Shown: positions 31,153-40,185, numbered from the stretch's first letter. The stretch is 40,555 nucleotides of DNA from CAYXZO01 sp964469505 (GCA_964469505.1 CAYXZO010000018.1:1-40555); one strand, 5' to 3'. Made by a program: numbers and translations. The notes: generated by a model not told the origin, from the sequence alone.

Positions 31153-32543
31153 GCTCCGTGGACTGCTTGTTTTTGTTGTACCAGGGAACGGAAGTACTCA
31201 CCCCGTTCTTCAAAATCCCGAAATTGATCGAAACTGGCACAGGCCGGGGAGAGGAGCACGACCTCACCTTCCTGACCATGTTCCAGAGCGTAATCGATAG
31301 CCGCGGGTATGGTGCCACATTCGACCACCGGCAGCCCAGCACCCAGCTGGGCTTTGATGGTGGCGGCCGCCTCGCCGACCAACAGACATCCCCGGGCATT
31401 TTTTTGAAGCAGAGGTTTGAGAATGCTGAAATCGGCTCCTTTGTCACGCCCCCCCAGAATGATCCACAGGGGTTCGGTAAAGCTTTGTAACGCCACCAAA
31501 GTGGAATCCACGTTGGTGGCCTTACTGTCGTTGTAAAAAGCCAAACCCTTGATCCGCCCCACGAATTCCAGGCGGTGAGGTAAGGGCTGGAAGGAGGACA
31601 AACCCAGGGCCATATCTGAAACTTCCGGAATAAAGGCATCCACTGCGCATAGGGCAGCCAGCGCATTGGCCGCGTTGTGGGGTCCGGGAGGCCCGAAGCT
31701 TTTCCGGGAAGCCACCGGCACCTTTTGTCCCTCCCGCCGCAAGTAGAAATGGCCGCGCTCCTGCCAAGCCTTGAGGGACAGGTCCGGACGCGGTTCAACG
31801 GCGAAAAGCCACCGATGTTCAGCAGGAGTGGCGGTTGCCAGACAACGCTCATCTGCGGCATTGAGCACAGCCATATCTCCTGACCCCTGGTTGCAGAACA
31901 GACGTCGCTTGGAATCGTAGTAGGCTTCCACGTTGGGATAGCGGTTCAGGTGATCAGGGGTCAGATTCAGCAAAACTGCCACTTTCGGTTTCAACGTAGC
32001 GGCGTGGTCCAATTGGAAACTGCTCACCTCCAGCACGAAAACGGTCTCCACGCCCGGGGCCGGTTCCTGCAGCAGCAAATCGCAAGCAGCGGTACCTACA
32101 TTACCCCCCAGGCGGCTGTCCCGCCCGGCGGTCTGGAGTAGATGATGAATCAACGCCACCGTGGTGCTTTTACCGTTGCTGCCCGTAACGGCGATGATGG
32201 GTCCAGGAATGAACCAGGAAGCCACTTCCAGTTCGGAGAAATAGGGTAAACCCCGCCGTTCCAGCTCCTGCACTACCGGTGCCGAATCGGGGATGCCGGG
32301 ACTCAACACCACCAGATCGGCTTGAAAAACTGCAGGGGAATGGGTGCCGGACTCGTAGGGAATATTTTCTTGCTCCAGCAAGCGCCACGTGGCGGCGGAA
32401 ATTTGTTTTGGATTAAGTTCACTCAGAAAGACCTCTGCTCCCTGTTGGTGGAGAAAACGGGCAGCCGCCAGGCCGGACCGGGCCGCACCCAGCACCGTAA
32501 TCTTCAAACCCGCAACCGATTGAAGTGGTGGTTTAATGCTCAT
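31149..32543 (-). CDS. murD: MurD, UDP-MurNAc-L-Ala-D-glutamate ligase
   Basis: A 464-residue cytoplasmic ligase adding D-glutamate to the stem peptide. The N-terminal domain starts KITVLGAARSGLAAARFLHQ. The ATP loop is IAVTGSNGKSTTVALIHHLL. The middle part contains EVSSFQLDHAATLKPKVAVL with NLTPDHLNRY. The C-terminal domain has LPHRLEFVGRIKGLAFYNDS, then KATNVDST, and LSPACASFDQFRDFEERG, the latter MurD-specific. It overlaps both mraY and ftsW by four bases (ATGA). Confidence 0.97.
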   Translation of the reverse strand: MSIKPPLQSVAGLKITVLGAARSGLAAARFLHQQGAEVFLSELNPKQISAATWRLLEQENIPYESGTHSPAVFQADLVVLSPGIPDSAPVVQELERRGLPYFSELEVASWFIPGPIIAVTGSNGKSTTVALIHHLLQTAGRDSRLGGNVGTAACDLLLQEPAPGVETVFVLEVSSFQLDHAATLKPKVAVLLNLTPDHLNRYPNVEAYYDSKRRLFCNQGSGDMAVLNAADERCLATATPAEHRWLFAVEPRPDLSLKAWQERGHFYLRREGQKVPVASRKSFGPPGPHNAANALAALCAVDAFIPEVSDMALGLSSFQPLPHRLEFVGRIKGLAFYNDSKATNVDSTLVALQSFTEPLWIILGGRDKGADFSILKPLLQKNARGCLLVGEAAATIKAQLGAGLPVVECGTIPAAIDYALEHGQEGEVVLLSPACASFDQFRDFEERGEYFRSLVQQKQAVHGA

Positions 32544-33649
32544 CGCACCTTGAAAGTTGCCAGGGTTAGCAGGGCAAACAGAATCCCCAGGATCCAGAAC
32601 CGGACCACAACCTTGCTTTCGGCCCAGCCTTTCAGTTCAAAGTGGTGGTGCAGGGGCGCCATGAGAAAGATGCGTCGCCCCTCACCGTATTTCCGGCGTG
32701 TGTAGCGGAAGTAGCGCACCTGGAGGATGACTGAAAGGGACTCCAGGATGAATACGCCTCCGGCAAAGGGGAGGAGAAATTCTTTCTTCAACAGTACGGC
32801 GATGGTCCCCAGGGCCGCTCCCAGGGCTAGAGAACCGGTATCGCCCATGAAAATCTCGGCGGGGTGGGTGTTAAACCAGAGAAACCCCAGCACCGCTCCC
32901 AGCATGGCCGCCAGAAAGATGGTGGATTCGCCGGCGCCGGGGAGGTAGAAGATGTTGAGGTAATGGCTGAAATCCACCCGCCCGGTGATGTAGGCAATGA
33001 TAGCGAAAACCATGAGAGCAATACCCATAAGTCCCGCCGCCAATCCATCCAGCCCATCGGACAGGTTCACCGAATTGGAGGTGGCGGTGATAACGAAAAT
33101 CACGAAGGGGATGTATAACCACCAGGTCTGGAAATCGAGGGTCACCTGTTTGAAAAAGGGTACGGTGGTCAGGGTGCGCACCTCGCTGAAGGCAGGATGA
33201 ACGTAGATCACAATGCCCAGAACCAGCCCCAGGGAGATCTGACCTAAGAGTTTGTAACGCGCTACCAGCCCTTTTTTCTTTTTCTTGACTGTCTTCAGAT
33301 AATCATCCATGAAGCCCACTGTGCCCATCCACACTGTGGAAAGCAGAAGCAGTTGCACATAGATGTTGGTCAGATCAGCGAAGAGCAGGGTGGGAATTAG
33401 AGCAGCACCGTGAATGATCAAGCCGCCCATAGTCGGCGTTCCGGCTTTGGTGGCGTGGGAGGCAGGGCCAGTGGAGCGAATGGTTTCCCCAATGTGCCTT
33501 TGTTTCAGGCGACGGATGATTTTGGGCCCCAGGATGAATGAAATCAGCAGGGCGGTCAAGGCCGCGGCTGCGGAACGGAAGGTTATGTACCGCATGAGAT
33601 TCAGCGGTGAAAACACGGTACGTAAAGGAACCAGCAAATAGTAGAGCAT
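32540..33649 (-). CDS. mraY: MraY, lipid I synthase
   Basis: A 369-residue membrane transferase that links UDP-MurNAc-pentapeptide to undecaprenyl phosphate. Ten hydrophobic segments are visible. Signatures: KAGTPTMGGLIIHGA near residue 70, the acidic pair in GFMDDYLKTVKKKKKG, NSVNLSDGLDGLAAGLM, FMGDTGSLALGAALG, and APLHHHFELKGWAE at the end. All catalytic acidic and His residues known for the family are present. It starts three bases after murF. Confidence 0.97.
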   Translation of the reverse strand: MLYYLLVPLRTVFSPLNLMRYITFRSAAAALTALLISFILGPKIIRRLKQRHIGETIRSTGPASHATKAGTPTMGGLIIHGAALIPTLLFADLTNIYVQLLLLSTVWMGTVGFMDDYLKTVKKKKKGLVARYKLLGQISLGLVLGIVIYVHPAFSEVRTLTTVPFFKQVTLDFQTWWLYIPFVIFVITATSNSVNLSDGLDGLAAGLMGIALMVFAIIAYITGRVDFSHYLNIFYLPGAGESTIFLAAMLGAVLGFLWFNTHPAEIFMGDTGSLALGAALGTIAVLLKKEFLLPFAGGVFILESLSVILQVRYFRYTRRKYGEGRRIFLMAPLHHHFELKGWAESKVVVRFWILGILFALLTLATFKVR

Positions 33650-33652
33650 GGT

Positions 33653-35005
33653 TTATTCCTTATCGAAAAATTCCCAGATCCGTTCCAGGGCCATACCCCG
33701 GCTAGCTTTCAGAAGAACGCAGTCGCCGGGACGGAGAATTTTTTTCAGCCGCCGCCCCATGTCGGGGACATCGTCGAAGAATTCCACCTCGCAAGGGGGA
33801 TTGGGTACTTCGCGGGCGGCCTGAACTTCCCGGCCCACAAAGAGAATGCCGTGAAAGGGTCGCCGGTAGATTTCTGCCGCAGTTTGTCGATGGAGCTCAG
33901 CCGAATGTTCGCCCAGCTCGTACATATCACCCATAACCATAAAACGTCGTCCCAGGCAGGGGAGGGCGAAGAAAGTTTCCAACGCCAGGGCGACACTGGC
34001 CGGGTTGGCATTATAAGCGTCGTTGATGAAATGAATCCCTCCCCGGTGGACCTGCTCCAGGCGACCAGCCTCACCCTGGTAACTCTCCAAACCCCGTTTG
34101 ATCTCTATCGGAGGTACCTGATGTTGATAGCCCACGGCCACGGCCGCCGGTGCGGCCAGCAGCGTCGCCAAACCCAGAGCTTTGAAGTGCACCCGATAAC
34201 CCTCACCGAACTCCAGGCGCCCTTTCCCGAAGGAATTCAGCCCCAGATTGCGGCAGGGATAAGCCGCTTCATTGCCAAAGCCGAAAGGTACCTGCCGTGC
34301 GCCGGGGGGGACGATCTCTTTGACCCGCGGATCGTCGATGTTCACGTATAGCAGTCCATCCGGGGCCAGGTAGTTGAATAATTCTTGCTTGGTCCGCTGT
34401 ACCCCTTCCAGAGAGCCGAAGAATTCTAGATGCGCCTCCCGGATGGTGGTTATCAAACCTTCGGTGGGAGCGGCGATTTCGCACAACCGCTGAATGTCCC
34501 CAGGGTGGCTGGCACCCATCTCCAGCACAGCTATCTGGTGATTTTTATCCAGCTCCAGGAGCACCGCCGGCAAACCGATTTCCGTGTTGAGATTGCCGGG
34601 AGTGCGGAGAATGTCGTATTTGCGCTCCAGTACTCGCGCGATCAGGTTCTTCGTGGTGGTCTTGCCATTAGTGCCGGTTATGGCCAGGACGGGAATCCGG
34701 AATTGCTCTCGATGCAACCGCGCCAGCTTTCCCAAGGCCACTACCGGATCGTCCACCAGGATCATGGGCACCGGCATTTTCTGGCTGGATTTGACTTTCC
34801 GGCGATCCACTAACAAAGCCGCAGCCCCGTGAACTACCGCCTTGGAAATGAAGTTGTGACCGTCCACCCGGGCACCGGTCACCGCCACAAACAACTGACC
34901 AGGTTGAACTTTGCGAGAATCCCAGGCTACTCCAGTAAGGGGAGCGATTAGACGTCCCTGTATTTTGTGAGGCTTAATTGCTTTGAACAGTCGAGGATCT
35001 ATCAC
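33653..35005 (-). CDS. murF: MurF, D-Ala-D-Ala-adding ligase
   Basis: A 450-residue cytoplasmic ligase that adds D-alanyl-D-alanine and completes the pentapeptide. The N-terminal domain has TGVAWDSRKVQPGQLFVAVT and DGHNFISKAVVHGA. The ATP loop is LAITGTNGKTTTKNLIARVL. The middle part has LEMGASHPGDIQRLCEIA and the C-terminal domain has FINDAYNANPASVALALETF and GDMYELGEHSAELH, all MurF-typical. The start is a GTG overlapping the murE stop (GTGA). Confidence 0.96.
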   Translation of the reverse strand: MIDPRLFKAIKPHKIQGRLIAPLTGVAWDSRKVQPGQLFVAVTGARVDGHNFISKAVVHGAAALLVDRRKVKSSQKMPVPMILVDDPVVALGKLARLHREQFRIPVLAITGTNGKTTTKNLIARVLERKYDILRTPGNLNTEIGLPAVLLELDKNHQIAVLEMGASHPGDIQRLCEIAAPTEGLITTIREAHLEFFGSLEGVQRTKQELFNYLAPDGLLYVNIDDPRVKEIVPPGARQVPFGFGNEAAYPCRNLGLNSFGKGRLEFGEGYRVHFKALGLATLLAAPAAVAVGYQHQVPPIEIKRGLESYQGEAGRLEQVHRGGIHFINDAYNANPASVALALETFFALPCLGRRFMVMGDMYELGEHSAELHRQTAAEIYRRPFHGILFVGREVQAAREVPNPPCEVEFFDDVPDMGRRLKKILRPGDCVLLKASRGMALERIWEFFDKE

Positions 35006-36471
35006 TGGGAAACTCCCGCGTTTTCAAAGAATTTTTTAACCACCGCTACATCGTTGAAGGGATAGCGGTGCCCTCTGATTTCTTGATAGGTTTCATGTCC
35101 TTTGCCCAGAATGGCGATAACCGCTCCGTCGGTTCCTTCCAACAGAGCGCGATGGATAGCTTTTTTCCGGTCAGGTTCCTGTATTACTGAGGTGTGACCA
35201 CTGCAGCCGGGCAGAATATCAGCAATGATGGCTTCAGGGTCTTCGCTGCGGGGATTATCGCTGGTGACGATTACCCGATCCGCGTAGCGACAGGCGGCGG
35301 CGCCCATTAGGGGACGTTTAGTGCGATCCCGATCCCCCCCGGCGCCAAACACCACTGTCAGAACGGCCTGGGGGAACTGCGCCCGTAACGTCTCCAATAC
35401 CCGCTCCATGGCGTCGGGGGTATGGGCGTAGTCCACTACTACCGTGTAGGGCGCCGGTACAGGAACTCGTTCCATGCGTCCCGGTACGGTGGGCAGATTA
35501 TTTGCCGCCGCGTGAATAACCCCCGGAGCGCCCTCCAATTCCAAAAAGGCCACCATGGCCAGGACCAGATTCTGAAGATTGTATTTTCCCAACGCGTTGG
35601 TTCTGAATTCCATCGAGGTGCGGGGGGCGATTAGTCTCAGTTGAGTCTGTCCCCCTTCGGCAGGCAAGAGCTCCAGCCGATAGTCTGCGTCCGCAGTAAA
35701 GCCGGCGGTTACCACCCGGGCGGGAGTGACGGCTGCCAACTTGGGACTGTAGGGCGAGTCGGCGTTCAATACTGCCAATGCCTCCGGCTCCAATTGGCGG
35801 AAAAGCTTTTGCTTGCTCTGGAAATAGGCTTCCAGGGTTTTATGATAGTCCAGATGGTCTTGGGTCAGGTTGGTGAACAGGGCGGCTTTGAATTTCAAAC
35901 CGGCAGTACGCTCCTGATCCAGGGCATGGGAAGAAACTTCCAGAACTGCCGCTTTATGGCCCGTATTGACCAGTTGAGCCAGATAACCCTGGAGTTCCAG
36001 GCTTTCCGGAGTGGTATGGCGAGTAGTCTGGCTGAACCCGACTCCCCGAACGCCCAGAGTTCCCACCACTCCAGTCTTGATGCCAGCGGAAGTGAATAGA
36101 TGCTGTAGATAAAAGGCGGTGGTGGTCTTACCGTTAGTGCCAGTTACGCCGCAGAGATGCAGCTTTTCCCCCGGGTGATTCCACCAGTTAGCGCTAAGCT
36201 GGGCCAGGGCTTGCCGGGCATGGGGTACTTCAATCCAGAGTAAATCGCGGTATGCCGCCGGTGGGGGGGACTCGGCCACGATACCCACGGCACCTTTTTC
36301 CAATGCCTGGGGAATAAAGCGCCGCCCGTCGGTTTTTAGACCTGGTAGAGCCACAAAGAGGTAGCCTGGAGCCACCCGGCGGGAATCATATGCCAGACCT
36401 TTTATTTCCAGTTGGCGGCGATTATAAATCGTCGTGGTTTCCAAACCTGCTAGTAACCTTCTTAGCTCCAC
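35002..36471 (-). CDS. murE: MurE, meso-diaminopimelate-adding ligase
   Basis: A 489-residue cytoplasmic ligase that adds the third residue of the stem peptide. The N-terminal domain has GLAYDSRRVAPGYLFVALPG. The ATP loop is GVTGTNGKTTTAFYLQHLF. EVSSHALDQERTAGLKFKAA, NLTQDHLDYHKT and VVDYAHTPDAMERVLETLR follow. The substrate motif near the C-terminus is SDNPRSEDPEAI. DNPR is the form linked with meso-diaminopimelate rather than lysine, so the wall is probably DAP type. The start is a GTG two bases after the ftsI stop. Confidence 0.96.
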   Translation of the reverse strand: MELRRLLAGLETTTIYNRRQLEIKGLAYDSRRVAPGYLFVALPGLKTDGRRFIPQALEKGAVGIVAESPPPAAYRDLLWIEVPHARQALAQLSANWWNHPGEKLHLCGVTGTNGKTTTAFYLQHLFTSAGIKTGVVGTLGVRGVGFSQTTRHTTPESLELQGYLAQLVNTGHKAAVLEVSSHALDQERTAGLKFKAALFTNLTQDHLDYHKTLEAYFQSKQKLFRQLEPEALAVLNADSPYSPKLAAVTPARVVTAGFTADADYRLELLPAEGGQTQLRLIAPRTSMEFRTNALGKYNLQNLVLAMVAFLELEGAPGVIHAAANNLPTVPGRMERVPVPAPYTVVVDYAHTPDAMERVLETLRAQFPQAVLTVVFGAGGDRDRTKRPLMGAAACRYADRVIVTSDNPRSEDPEAIIADILPGCSGHTSVIQEPDRKKAIHRALLEGTDGAVIAILGKGHETYQEIRGHRYPFNDVAVVKKFFENAGVSQ

Positions 36472-36473
36472 GG

Positions 36474-38444
36474 CTAGTCTTCACTCAGATAAAGCGTGAC
36501 ATCCGAACGGGGTTTGAGCTTATGACCCGGAGCGGGAATTTGTCGAAAGACCTGCCCGCTACCGTGGACGTGAACCGCTAATTGTAGTTGTGATAGAATT
36601 TGCAACGCAGCCCGCAGGCTCAGTCCCCGCAAATCGGGCATTGTCCATTGTTTGCCCTGGGGCATGACTACCATGGCACTACTCAAGATTTCACCTTGTA
36701 ACAGTTGAGGAAAGGCCGCCACGCTTTCCACCGGTTCCGGTGGCGCGTTTTCGGCGGGAGCCATAAACTGCGGTTGGTAAAGATTGTAAAGTCGTTTGAA
36801 CACGGCCTTAGCCACCGGCGCGGCCACCATGCCCCCGGTGTAACCGTTACGCCGGGGATTATCCACCATTACCGCCAGGACGTAAAGTGGATGATCGCTA
36901 GGGAAGAAGCTGATGAATGAGGCTATGTAGCGGTCAACGTAACGCCCATTTTCCAGCTTTTTAGCGGTTCCGGTTTTGCCGGCAACCTGTAGACCGGGGA
37001 GGTAAGCCCGGTGTCCGGTACCGTTGGAAACTGCCCGTTGTAGAAAATATTTAAGAGTTGTTACGGTTTGGGGATCGGCTACTTGGCGCACTACTTGGGG
37101 CTTGTCCAGCTCCTTGTGCCCTCCATCGGGGTAGCGCATTTCTTTCACCAGCACCGGTTCCATCAGATAACCGCCGTTGGCCACCGCACCGTAAGCCAGA
37201 GTAAGTTGCAAGGCGGTGGCGCTCACTTCGTACCCGATGGCCACTTCACCCCGGGAGGCTTTGCTCCAGCGGGTGTAGTTGCGCAAGCGCCCCCGGGCTT
37301 CACCCGGATAGGTGATGTTCGTCTTCTCGCCGAAACCATACTCCCGCGCCATATCATATAACTGCACGTCTTTTAAGCGGCTGATGGCCTTGATGACGCC
37401 GATGTTAGATGAATTCTGGATGATCTCCGCAAACGTAAGAGTGCGGAAAGGTTTCCAATCAGTGATGCGGATCCCAGCGAAACGATACTGTCCGTTTTCG
37501 CAGTAAATTTTGTCATCGGCGCTAATGAGCCGATTCTTCAGAAGGGCAGTCGCGCCCACTAGTTTGAAGGTGGAACCGGGCTCGAATTCGGCAGTTATGG
37601 GATACAGATTCAGGTTCTCCCGCGGGGGCGGCGGGTTGATTTTGTTGGGATCAAAAGCGGGCAAGGAAGCAATGGCCAGAATCTCCCCCGAGTAGGGCTC
37701 CAGCAGAATGCCCATGGCCCGGTCAGCTTTGTGCCGCTCCAGGGCGGCCTCCAGTTCTTCTTCCAGAATAGCCTGCATGTCGATATCAATGGAGAGCACG
37801 AAGTCACAACCGTTTATCGGGTCCTGCCTTTGGGGGCGTCCCCGGAGGGTCTTACGTCCCCGGCCATCGATTCCCACAATCCGCCAACCGTCGGTACCTT
37901 TCAGATAGGGCTCGAACTGAGCTTCCAGGCCCGTCAGTCCCTCGTTATCTACTCCCACGTATCCCAGGAGGGGTGCGGCGGTCTGGCCGTAGGGATAATA
38001 ACGGTGAATTTCCCTCTCCACCACCAACCCGGCCAGAGAAGTCTCCAGCAGCGGTCGGCATTTCTCTTTGGGAATCTTGCGCTCCAGATAGACGTAGCGC
38101 TTGGGTGACTGGATCAGCTTCAGGTAATAATTCTCCGATTTGCCGAAAAAATGGCTGAATAAGCGTGCGATCTTCCGAGGCTGCCGCACCTTGTCCGGGC
38201 GTACAGCAAAGGAGCAGGTCTCCACGTTATCCGTCAGCTTTTTACCGTTACGGTCATAGAAATTGCCCCGGAAAGCCGGCAGGATTTCTTTTTCCTCAAA
38301 ACGTTCCTCCAGAACTTTGCCCAGCTCCCGGCTATCAACTACTTGGATGAAGAAAACCCGGAGCACGATGATGCTCCATAAAAGTATGCTGGTACTGAGA
38401 AACACGGTCAGACGACCACGGAAACGTAAGTAGGTCATACTCAT
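36474..38444 (-). CDS. ftsI: FtsI/PBP3-type transpeptidase with a C-terminal PASTA domain
   Basis: A 656-residue bitopic protein that cross-links septal peptidoglycan with FtsW. It has one membrane helix (about residues 12-32), a PBP dimer domain, and the transpeptidase with SxxK in EPGSTFKLVGA, SxN in QNSSNIGVI, and KTG in VAGKTGTAKK. The C-terminus from about residue 595 is a PASTA domain (TMPDLRGLSLRAALQILSQL, then PGHKLKPRSDVTLYL). A PASTA tail is common in Gram-positive PBP2x/SpoVD and in some diderm phyla, but is not found in the proteobacterial FtsI. It overlaps ftsL by four bases. Confidence 0.94.
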   Translation of the reverse strand: MSMTYLRFRGRLTVFLSTSILLWSIIVLRVFFIQVVDSRELGKVLEERFEEKEILPAFRGNFYDRNGKKLTDNVETCSFAVRPDKVRQPRKIARLFSHFFGKSENYYLKLIQSPKRYVYLERKIPKEKCRPLLETSLAGLVVEREIHRYYPYGQTAAPLLGYVGVDNEGLTGLEAQFEPYLKGTDGWRIVGIDGRGRKTLRGRPQRQDPINGCDFVLSIDIDMQAILEEELEAALERHKADRAMGILLEPYSGEILAIASLPAFDPNKINPPPPRENLNLYPITAEFEPGSTFKLVGATALLKNRLISADDKIYCENGQYRFAGIRITDWKPFRTLTFAEIIQNSSNIGVIKAISRLKDVQLYDMAREYGFGEKTNITYPGEARGRLRNYTRWSKASRGEVAIGYEVSATALQLTLAYGAVANGGYLMEPVLVKEMRYPDGGHKELDKPQVVRQVADPQTVTTLKYFLQRAVSNGTGHRAYLPGLQVAGKTGTAKKLENGRYVDRYIASFISFFPSDHPLYVLAVMVDNPRRNGYTGGMVAAPVAKAVFKRLYNLYQPQFMAPAENAPPEPVESVAAFPQLLQGEILSSAMVVMPQGKQWTMPDLRGLSLRAALQILSQLQLAVHVHGSGQVFRQIPAPGHKLKPRSDVTLYLSED

Positions 38445-38740
38445 CGGCGAATGATTACCTGCAAAGGTTCCGGTTCAGGTGGTACCAGATTCAGTTTCTC
38501 CCGGGCCAGACGGGCTAGGTTATCGGGGCGGTAGAGTTTCTTTTTCTGGCTCAGGAGGTAGTTATAACGGCTGCGGAGCTCGAATTCTTTCCTGTGGGTG
38601 AGATCCAGCTCCTGGGCCGTACTACGAACCTGCTGGCCCAACCAGACATAGGCAAACATGGTGGCCACTACCAAGGGGACGATTCCCAGAATCTGCAGGG
38701 AGCGGATAATCTCGTTGCGGGTCTCGCGACGGCCTTTCAT
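38441..38740 (-). CDS. ftsL: FtsL/DivIC-like small division protein
   Basis: A 99-residue bitopic protein. A short basic cytoplasmic end leads into one membrane helix (about 14-34), then a coiled-coil stretch (ELDLTHRKEFELRSRYNYLL) and the RPDNLARLAREKLNL segment common in FtsL/DivIC/FtsB proteins. It binds FtsQ and activates FtsWI. The call rests on topology and position between rsmH and ftsI; sequence conservation in this family is low. ATG overlaps the rsmH stop (ATGA), and its stop overlaps ftsI. Confidence 0.87.
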   Translation of the reverse strand: MKGRRETRNEIIRSLQILGIVPLVVATMFAYVWLGQQVRSTAQELDLTHRKEFELRSRYNYLLSQKKKLYRPDNLARLAREKLNLVPPEPEPLQVIIRR

Positions 38741-39651
38741 AGCTTTTCGGCTCCCCGTAAACGGGCACTGCGGGCTCGGGGGTTGGTTTGACTCTCTTCA
38801 GGCGTCGGCCGCAGGGGCTTTTTGGTAAGAATTTTCAATCGGGGCAAGCGCTCACCATCGGGATCGGCCTGGGCTTCCCTGCGGAAGAAATGCTTCACTT
38901 CTCGATCCTCCAGGGAGTGGTAGCTAAGGACTACCAACCGGCCCCCGCTCCGCAGCAATTCCACGGCTTGTTCCAGAACGGCTCGGAGTGCTTCCAGTTC
39001 TTCGTTAACGGCGATGCGTAAAGCCTGGAAAATGCGAGCCAGGGTTTTAGCCCGGCCGGTGAAGGGCGTTACCCGGCGGATAATTTCCGCCAGCTCAGCG
39101 GTGGTGCGCAGCGGCTGCTTTTTGCGGAACTCCACGATTTCCTTGGCGATTCGGTTAGCCCGCCGTTCCTCGCCGTATTCGCGAAAAAGCCGGGCCAGCT
39201 CAGGATAGGGGAGATGATTGAGTAATTGGGCCGCGGTGGGGCCCTGGGTAGGATCGAAGCGCATGTCAAGGGGTCCCTCCCGGTCAAAGGAGAACCCCCG
39301 CTCGGGATCATCCAACGCCGCCGAGTTGAGCCCCAGGTCCAGCAGCAGACCATCGATGGCCTCCACCTGGGCGGCAGCCAGTAATTCTGTCAGGTCGCGA
39401 AAGTCGCCGGGAATCAAAGTTACCTGCGGTGGGAGTCCCTGGGCTTTAGCTTGAGCGATTATCGCCGGATCTTTCTCCAGTCCGAAGATGCGTCCCCGGG
39501 TACTGAGCTTTTTCGCCAGGGCTAGGCTGTGGCCTCCCAGACCAAACGTTCCGTCTACATAAATACCGTTAGGCTCTGTAAACAGCAGCTCCATTACCTC
39601 TTTTATCATCACCGGGCGGTGCCCGGTCGGTGCATAAGGAGCAGTACTCAA
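38737..39651 (-). CDS. rsmH: RsmH, 16S rRNA (cytosine-1402-N4)-methyltransferase
   Basis: A 304-residue SAM-dependent methyltransferase (old name MraW) acting on C1402 in the ribosomal P site. SAM site: YVDGTFGLGGHSLAL. LLLDLGLNSAALDDPERGFS with FDREGPLDMRFDP, GRLVVLSYHSLEDREVKHFF and KPLRPTPEESQTNPRARSAR are all RsmH signatures. The start must be a TTG at 39651 (TTGA overlap with the mraZ stop), because the next ATG would remove the conserved HRPVM segment. It is the second gene of the dcw operon. Confidence 0.96.
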   Translation of the reverse strand: MSTAPYAPTGHRPVMIKEVMELLFTEPNGIYVDGTFGLGGHSLALAKKLSTRGRIFGLEKDPAIIAQAKAQGLPPQVTLIPGDFRDLTELLAAAQVEAIDGLLLDLGLNSAALDDPERGFSFDREGPLDMRFDPTQGPTAAQLLNHLPYPELARLFREYGEERRANRIAKEIVEFRKKQPLRTTAELAEIIRRVTPFTGRAKTLARIFQALRIAVNEELEALRAVLEQAVELLRSGGRLVVLSYHSLEDREVKHFFRREAQADPDGERLPRLKILTKKPLRPTPEESQTNPRARSARLRGAEKL

Positions 39652-40109
39652 CTGGTCCGCAGCTCTTTGGCCAGATTGGTGAAGTCTTCGCTGTCGAGTT
39701 GAAATTCTGACTCTTCGTAGCGGGCCAAAGTAGCCGGGTCCCAGATCTCTATTTCCGAAAGCAAGCCAATGATGATCACCTCTTTGGTGATGTGTGCGAA
39801 ATCCAATAGTGATTGGGGAATGGCGATTCGCCCTTGGCTGTCTAACTTACAGGGAGTAGCGAAGCGCGTGGTTTGGCGGATGAAGATACGGTGCACGGGG
39901 TCCAGCAGGGATAGACGGCGGAGCCCTTCCTCCAGCCGTTTCCATTCTTCCAGGGAGTATACTAGAATGTTTTCGTGGAGTCCCCGGGTGACGATGAAGG
40001 TATCGTCGGCGCTTTCCGGCAGGGCCTTACGCAGGCGCGCGGGCAGGTTGACGCGCCCTTTGCTGTCAATGGAGTATCGGTATTCGCCTAGAAAAGAGTG
40101 TGTGCCCAT
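39648..40109 (-). CDS. mraZ: MraZ, transcriptional regulator of the dcw operon
   Basis: A 153-residue DNA-binding protein of the AbrB-like double-SpoVT fold, forming rings. Two repeat units are visible: FLGEYRYSIDSKGRVNLPAR and, in the second half, FATPCKLDSQGRIAIPQSLL, each with the DxKGR or DxQGR motif. ATG 40109 is chosen because it begins the conserved MGTHSFLGEY and has GGAAGG upstream; the longer frame from 40157 would cover the predicted promoter. In E. coli MraZ binds repeated TGGGA-like boxes and represses its own operon. Such boxes are present here. Confidence 0.94.
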   Translation of the reverse strand: MGTHSFLGEYRYSIDSKGRVNLPARLRKALPESADDTFIVTRGLHENILVYSLEEWKRLEEGLRRLSLLDPVHRIFIRQTTRFATPCKLDSQGRIAIPQSLLDFAHITKEVIIIGLLSEIEIWDPATLARYEESEFQLDSEDFTNLAKELRTS

Positions 40110-40130
40110 GCAGTGATCCGCCTTCCAGGA

Positions 40131-40176
40131 GTGGGATAATTCCCCACTTTTTGCCAATTTTAGGGTAAACTTCCCA
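40131..40176 (-). promoter_or_regulatory. Candidate MraZ operator sites
   Basis: On the minus strand AGTGGGAAG (core TGGGA at 40172-40176) and AGTGGGGAA (core TGGGG at 40142-40146) are direct repeats about 30 bases apart. The second forms a small inverted repeat with TCCCAC (plus-strand GTGGGA at 40131-40136). One box lies in the promoter spacer and the others just after the start point, as expected for repression. TGGG-type boxes are the known MraZ targets in E. coli; the spacing here is wider than there. Confidence 0.55.
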
Positions 40177-40185
40177 CTGAGACAA
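40157..40185 (-). promoter_or_regulatory. Promoter of the dcw operon
   Basis: On the minus strand TTGTCT (plus 40180-40185) and TAAAAT (plus 40157-40162) are 17 bases apart, matching 4 of 6 and 5 of 6 consensus positions. Transcription would start near 40150, leaving an untranslated leader of about 40 bases before mraZ. No other promoter-like site of this quality was seen upstream of the cluster. Confidence 0.7.
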
